A stretch of 25,994 nucleotides of DNA from JBGSUE01 sp041753515 (lineage in GTDB: Bacteria > Patescibacteriota > Microgenomatia > UBA10105 > UBA927), in assembly GCA_041753515.1 (NCBI GenBank), contig JBGSUE010000041.1, forward strand, positions 1 through 25,994, written 5' to 3'. The translations under genes and the position numbers were made by a program. This document shows positions 21,667 to 25,994 of the stretch, piece after piece. The first letter of the stretch is position 1; every line of letters starts with the position of its first letter. The notes beneath the pieces are model-generated. The model ran no database searches, had not been told where the DNA came from, and worked only from the letters and a program-made list of their open reading frames with translations.

Positions 21667-22344
21667 ATGATTCATACTGAACATCTGACGAAAACATTCG
21701 GAAAGTTTACAGCAGTTGAGGATATAAACCTGGATATCAAAGCCGGGGATATATATGCGCTCATTGGCCCGAATGGAGCAGGTAAAACGACACTCGTTAA
21801 AATGCTCACCGGCCTTCTTGAGCCTTCGTCGGGCACGGCTTCCATTGCCGGATTCAATATCCGCACGCATCCTGTCCATGCAAAAACCGCATTCGGATAC
21901 GTTCCGGACGATCCGCCCGGATATGAATTTTTAAGCGGCATGGAGTTTCTCATATTTACAGGAAGACTGCGCGGCATGAAAGACAGTAGTCTCACTCATC
22001 GGATAGGGGAACTCAAACATATTTTTCCTGTTGCTGACTCGCTGTATAAACCTATGGGAGAGTATTCCCGCGGGGTCAAACAGAAAATTGCGATTTTGGC
22101 GGCACTTCTGTCCCGTCCGCGAGTGCTTATTGTCGATGAGCCGATCGTGGGCCTTGATCCTCCGGCAATCAACACATTTTCAGACATACTCAGGCATTTT
22201 GCAGCAGGGGGAGGCAGCGTTTTGTTTGTCACCCATATTCTGGAGTTTGCCAGAGTTGCAACACGTGTCGGGGTAATGAAAGAAGGCAAAATCGTACGGG
22301 AAGAAAAAATGACAAAAACACTTCATCTGGAATCGCTCGTATGA
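21667..22344 (+). CDS. ABC transporter ATP-binding protein (ABC-2 type)
   Basis: The 225-residue protein has Walker A GPNGAGKTT (34-42), a signature reading YSRGVKQK (133-140) in place of LSGGQ, as usual in ABC-2 type exporters, and Walker B VLIVDEPIVGLDP (153-165). It powers export or membrane remodelling with the permease that follows, to which it is coupled by a 4-bp ATGA overlap. The substrate is unknown. Start chosen by AGGGGA about 8 nt upstream. Confidence 0.92.
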   Translation: MIHTEHLTKTFGKFTAVEDINLDIKAGDIYALIGPNGAGKTTLVKMLTGLLEPSSGTASIAGFNIRTHPVHAKTAFGYVPDDPPGYEFLSGMEFLIFTGRLRGMKDSSLTHRIGELKHIFPVADSLYKPMGEYSRGVKQKIAILAALLSRPRVLIVDEPIVGLDPPAINTFSDILRHFAAGGGSVLFVTHILEFARVATRVGVMKEGKIVREEKMTKTLHLESLV

Positions 22345-23951
22345 ATATATTCCATACACTTCTGTTTGCGGACATCCGGCAGGCCAAAAGCTGGTTTGCC
22401 AACCACTTGCTTTCCAAGCTTGTTGTCATTGCTTCATTTATAGGTCTCTACGTCGGTATTTCATGGGGATTGATGAGGGGCGCCGGATCATTTTTTTCGT
22501 TCATATCGCAGTATGAGGCATTCGGATATGAGGCCGCGGTGTATATTATTCACGCAGCAATCGTGCTTATTGTGTGGTTGTCGTTTGGCAGCTTTTTTAT
22601 GCTTTTTTCCGGCATGTTTCTTGCACCCGGTTCCGCATCTTTATATCTCAATACGCTTCCGGTGCGGTCCGGATCGGTGTTTTTGTATCAGATGTCCAAA
22701 ACAATGCTTGGTAATATCGTGCTGTTTTCCGGCATTGTCATTCCGGTTTTGTGGCAGTATGGAGTAGTATTTCATGCAGTCACACCGCTGTATTCATTTC
22801 ATATATTTCTTCTTATTCTTTCGCTTATGTGCTTTTGTGCAGCTGTCGCACTTCCTCTCGCGCGTGTTGTTGCCCCGTTTGTTTGCGGGAAGGAATATAA
22901 AACTGCAATCATGACATTGCTCCTGTTTTTTTCCGGTATGCTTGCCATTATGAAAACGATATTTCCGCCCCAGATGGGTGAGCTGTTTGATGCATCACCC
23001 GCAGCATACAGGATCCTGTTTGACAGTTTGCCGCTCAATTCACACGTATTGCCCACATACTGGATAAGCCGCCTCTTATCCGCAGATCCTGTACCCCATG
23101 CCTATTTTGTTGTGAGTATTGCCGCAGTGATCTTTCTTTTTTCCGTACTTTTGGTGAAAGACACGTATTTTTCCGTTCTTTCGGCCATCCGGTCGCGGGG
23201 AAGGACAGGAAGGATTTCACAGGCAACGGCAGAGTCACTGCTTCGTGTGTCCCGTCCGTTGATGTTGAAAGATATCCTGATGGTCCTGAGAAATCCAGCA
23301 GAGTCCGGGTATGGGCTGTTCCTTTTTTCCGTTGCGGTCTTTTTCTTCGTATTTTTGCGGATCGGCATGACGCATATTGCCCGCTACGGCGTATTCCGGG
23401 CGGAAATTGCGATGTTTGCGTTTTCCTGGATTATTTTTTTTGCCGTGGCGGCACTCCTGCGGTTTGTTTTTCCGGCCGTATCGATGGAGGCCGTCAATGC
23501 GCGGTCCCTTTTTACCCAGCCGGTGTCGTGGAAGACTCTGTACCGGTCCAAAAAAGTATACAGTTTACTGTATTCTGTTATTCTCATTGCACTCTCATGG
23601 ATTTTATTAGCTGTCATGCCGTTTGAGATTTCCAATATTTCGCTCCTACTTTTCCTTTCCGGCATCATGCTCCTGTTATTGCCGGTTATTATGATTCAGA
23701 TTGGAAGCATTTCCCCGAAGCTTGATGCAGCGGCAAGCCCTGAAGTTTTGTCCACGAATGCCATGGGCATGAGTGCTCTTGGGGTAACCGTTGCGATGAC
23801 TGTGCTTGCACTTTTTGTCATCAAAAATAGCTGGGACAGTGATCAGGTAACCATGGTGCGGTTTGGGTTGGGGCTCTTGCTGGTTCTTGGAGCAGTAACC
23901 GCATGTCTGGAACTTCTTGTATACCGTTCTATGAACCGTTGGAAAATTTAG
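22341..23951 (+). CDS. ABC transporter permease, multi-pass membrane protein
   Basis: The 536-residue protein is highly hydrophobic, with about 10-12 predicted membrane helices in two groups separated by a polar loop near 270-310 (RSRGRTGRISQATAE, then LLRVSRPLMLKDILMVLRNPAESG). The internal KDxxxxxRNP motif and the overall size resemble large ABC-2-type permeases that pair with a single small ATPase. It forms the membrane channel of the exporter encoded with the ATPase at 21667. Substrate unknown. No family more exact than ABC permease can be named from the sequence alone. Confidence 0.82.
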   Translation: MNIFHTLLFADIRQAKSWFANHLLSKLVVIASFIGLYVGISWGLMRGAGSFFSFISQYEAFGYEAAVYIIHAAIVLIVWLSFGSFFMLFSGMFLAPGSASLYLNTLPVRSGSVFLYQMSKTMLGNIVLFSGIVIPVLWQYGVVFHAVTPLYSFHIFLLILSLMCFCAAVALPLARVVAPFVCGKEYKTAIMTLLLFFSGMLAIMKTIFPPQMGELFDASPAAYRILFDSLPLNSHVLPTYWISRLLSADPVPHAYFVVSIAAVIFLFSVLLVKDTYFSVLSAIRSRGRTGRISQATAESLLRVSRPLMLKDILMVLRNPAESGYGLFLFSVAVFFFVFLRIGMTHIARYGVFRAEIAMFAFSWIIFFAVAALLRFVFPAVSMEAVNARSLFTQPVSWKTLYRSKKVYSLLYSVILIALSWILLAVMPFEISNISLLLFLSGIMLLLLPVIMIQIGSISPKLDAAASPEVLSTNAMGMSALGVTVAMTVLALFVIKNSWDSDQVTMVRFGLGLLLVLGAVTACLELLVYRSMNRWKI

Positions 23952-23967
23952 AGAATACTGCTTGCTT

Positions 23968-24081
23968 TGTCATTGCGAACGAAACGTAGTGAAGTGAAGC
24001 CCTGCCAGTCGGCAGGCAGGAATCCCGTTATAATTCAGAGATTGCCGCGTCTCCGCCATCTGGCGGATCCTCGCAATGACA
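23968..24081. repeat. intergenic palindromic repeat, family A, copy 3 (long form)
   Basis: From TGTCATTGCGAACG to CTCGCAATGACA, 114 bp, longer than the other copies. It contains two extra hairpins, CCTGCC-AGTC-GGCAGG and CCGCCATCTGGCGG. It separates the ABC permease from the convergent HNH-type gene and may end both transcripts. Confidence 0.85.
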
Positions 24082-24104
24082 TAGATTACGTTTTTTGATA
24101 ACTT

Positions 24105-24560
24105 TTAAATTTCGGATGACATATCCGTTTCTCCCAAAGACAGTTTCCAAGAATGCTGTGAGCGTTCTTCAAAGATTTTGTATGCTTCTTGACGGTGGGC
24201 TTCAAATTCACCCCGCGTTGCTCCGTTTATCTTCATAAAATGGGCAATCAGCCGTTCGCGCCAAGCGGGACTTGCGACAGTTTCGCTGCGGCCGAAGTGG
24301 GAAACACCGTGGCACAGGGAGCACAGTGCGATAATTCCGATTAGTTTTTGGATATGGTTTTCGTCGTCATACTGCCACATCTCGTGTGCCTCAAGACGGC
24401 CGGTGTTCCCGCATATGCCGCATCTATTCTTATAATCCGCATACACTTTTTTGCGAAGAACACCCCATTTCTCTTTCGGTAAGAGGCTTCTCAGATTATT
24501 ATGCCAGCACGTCTCAGGCACGAGTTCAATTGAAAGTTTGAAATTTTTTTGATTTCCCAT
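24105..24560 (-). CDS. HNH-nuclease-like zinc protein
   Basis: The 151-residue protein begins with a hydrophobic beta-like segment and SIELVPETCWHNNLR, then holds a zinc site CGICG (Cys47, Cys50), AHEMW (His59, Glu60), and CSLCHGVSHFG (Cys80, Cys83, His84, His88). This is a treble-clef HNH-type core as in a widespread family of small bacterial HNH proteins; whether it cuts DNA is not shown. The C-terminal 60 residues are helical and charged. Stand-alone gene. The ATG at 24560 lies inside a CCCATTA/CCCATCA repeat; no upstream in-frame ATG is open. It may be a mobile or defence-related gene, but nothing adjacent supports that. Confidence 0.72.
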   Translation of the reverse strand: MGNQKNFKLSIELVPETCWHNNLRSLLPKEKWGVLRKKVYADYKNRCGICGNTGRLEAHEMWQYDDENHIQKLIGIIALCSLCHGVSHFGRSETVASPAWRERLIAHFMKINGATRGEFEAHRQEAYKIFEERSQHSWKLSLGETDMSSEI

Positions 24561-24583
24561 TACCCATCACCCATTACCCATCA
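24556..24583. repeat. 14-bp tandem repeat with G-quadruplex potential at the HNH start
   Basis: CCCATTACCCATCA occurs twice in perfect tandem, with a partial third copy. On the minus strand, which is the HNH coding strand, it reads as four GGG runs separated by 4-nt loops (24556-24579), a canonical G3 quadruplex pattern covering the ATG. Confidence 0.75.
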
Positions 24584-24667
24584 CCAATTACTTAGATATG
24601 CATAGGCAAAGGGATTGTATCGTGTTGTTGCATATTCGTGCAAGAAAAGGTGGTAGAATATGAAGTG

Positions 24668-24676
24668 TGGTATAAT
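24668..24676 (+). promoter_or_regulatory. extended -10 promoter of the interrupted last gene
   Basis: TGGTATAAT gives an extended -10. Transcription from about 24683 would leave a short leader without a Shine-Dalgarno before ATG 24705. The 24561-24667 stretch before it holds only the tail of the tandem repeat. Confidence 0.5.
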
Positions 24677-24704
24677 ACCCAACTAAACCTATAGTTATTA
24701 ATTT

Positions 24705-25994
24705 ATGACTATGTCAAGTGAAACATCGGTTGTTGAAAAACCAAAGACGCATAAAAAGCTTCCTGATAATCTTCCGTGGACTGTTGTTGAGTCTCAATAT
24801 TCTCATTTATGATTGCGGATAATTCGGTCTATGTCCAATGAAGATTTTGTACAAATGCTCATTGATGCACATGAAGATCAGGGATTTGTACCTACGCTTG
24901 AACAGGCAAAAGCAATGGTGTGCAAATCAGCATTATTTGCTTCTAATATGCCTAAAAGTAAGGATAGTGATAATTATCGATAATTAAATTTTTTAGGAAA
25001 ACATAATCTTCCATGGCCGAAAGGATCAATTAAGCCGAATAATATGGAAATACAGCCGTATCATTCTCCTATTGCATCATAATATAAGTATGATGATGAA
25101 TGGGGTACAGTAATGGCAATTTTACCCGATGGTAAAAAAATATACTGGGATGATAATGAGAATTATGCGTATCATGCATTATCAAAATTGACTTCTGGAA
25201 TGGAACAAAAGGATCTGTCCGAATTAAAGTTGTTTATACTGGATAATTTTGAAAATATATCCGCCTGGGGAGTTGAAACGACAGGACCTTTACTTCGTAT
25301 AGTAGGAAAAGGACTTGATCCGTTTACAGAAGAAGGATTACGTGTTGGGGATAAGTTGTATTCCTTTTATAAGGAATGGGTAGAAAATAAAGCTGGAGAG
25401 AAAATACGGAGTGATGATGTAGGATTTAAACCATGGATGATAACAAGTATTCTAGAATATAATAATTTAATTGTTCCTCTCTACCGATCTATTCTGCATA
25501 ATCAAAATTTGAATTTGAATGACAGAGTTCAATTTATGATAAGTTTCTTACGTAGTGGCAAAACTACATTTTCAAATTCATTATCACAATTACCAAATCA
25601 CCTTAATACTCTTCGGAAAATATATGCGGATAAATCTACTCATGGGATTGAGCGGGAAAATCTGGAATTATTATTGAGAAAGGTTTTATTACTCAATGAT
25701 AATGCTCCAATATATGAATCATTGAATGCGTTATATAATTCAATCCAATTTGAAAAATATCCGCTTACAGAAACAATAAAAAATGACAGGATTACTAGTC
25801 TATTAAAAATATTCAGAAAACAGGGAATTCGACAGCATAATCAAATTTTGGAGGTTGGTGCCGGTACTGGATGGTTAACAGGTGCGTTACATAATGAACA
25901 CATGTATGCAAATATGCGAGGTATGGATGTTAATCAGCGTCATGTTGATCTTGCCAATCAGCAGTATGGTGAATTATTTCATTCAGGGGACTGG
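24705..25994 (+). pseudogene. interrupted gene with C-terminal methyltransferase domain, cut by window end
   Basis: One frame runs from ATG 24705 to the right edge but is broken by TGA at 24810-24812, TAA at 24981-24983 and TAA at 25080-25082; no frameshift is needed between them. After the last stop, 304 codons are open to the edge, with a possible internal ATG at 25113. The end shows SAM motif I, ILEVGAGTGWLTGAL, and a following acidic GMDVN, so a class I methyltransferase domain begins about 30-60 residues before the edge. The middle is a helical region of unknown type. AT-rich, with an extended -10 upstream. Best read as a decaying gene, or as a short 5' fragment plus a downstream gene starting near 25113. 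Confidence 0.6.

Noticed and set aside
11686..24081. Repeats as CRISPR units
   Set aside because: The copies are kilobases apart, differ in length and core, and have no regular spacers or cas genes nearby.
24705..25082. UGA recoded as glycine, as in Gracilibacteria/Absconditabacteria
   Set aside because: Two of the three in-frame stops are TAA, and other intact genes here (aminotransferase, sufU, and several with ATGA overlaps) end on TGA where the protein is already complete.

Overview
The window most resembles a compact genome of the Candidate Phyla Radiation (Patescibacteria), possibly Microgenomates. That placement is inference. It rests on tightly packed genes with ATGA stop-start overlaps and on many first-in-operon genes whose TATAAT-like box sits only 6-8 nt before the start codon, so their mRNAs should be leaderless. 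It also rests on a typical gene mix (DUF2207 protein, GxxExxY protein, PIG-L deacetylase, tiny membrane protein) and on intergenic palindromic repeats. UGA and UAA both act as ordinary stops. I saw no rRNA, tRNA or CRISPR array.

Layout. 1-6121 is a mosaic of short units: the tail of a coiled-coil protein; a low-molecular-weight phosphatase-like protein; an aminotransferase-methyltransferase pair; an EamA-type transporter; a three-zinc-ribbon protein; a COG1092-type methyltransferase; a small membrane protein; and a PIG-L deacetylase. 6131-12037 is a SUF iron-sulfur assembly operon in the order Rrf2 regulator, sufC, sufB, short sufD, Rieske ferredoxin, sufS, GxxExxY gene, sufU, then a small ferredoxin. 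The regulator's promoter carries a perfect 9-bp inverted repeat. The GxxExxY gene splits sufS from sufU and is bracketed by two oppositely oriented arrays with 9-bp periodicity, so it looks like an inserted cassette.

12060-13521 is an AT-rich unknown gene with a Tat-like N-terminus, split by a frameshift at an A7 tract. 13575-16153 encodes a 2-oxoacid:ferredoxin oxidoreductase (fused gamma-alpha subunit plus beta), an iron-sulfur enzyme that could depend on the neighbouring SUF system and ferredoxin. 16158-18750 is lon, preceded by a strong sigma70-type promoter overlapped by a CIRCE-like element, which suggests HrcA heat-shock control, and by a structured leader. 18896-23951 holds a secreted/membrane DUF2207 protein, a convergent GNAT/FemAB-like acyltransferase, and a two-gene ABC exporter. 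24105-24560 is an HNH-type protein whose start lies in a putative G-quadruplex repeat. 24705-25994 is one continuous reading frame interrupted by three in-frame stops and ending in a methyltransferase domain cut by the window edge.

Six intergenic palindromic elements of two families (TGTCATYGCGAG...CTCGCAATGACA and GTCATYCTGA...TCAGRATGAC) punctuate the second half. They falsely lengthen several ORFs: the ferredoxin and lon ORFs upstream of their true starts, and the acyltransferase ORF at its C-terminus.
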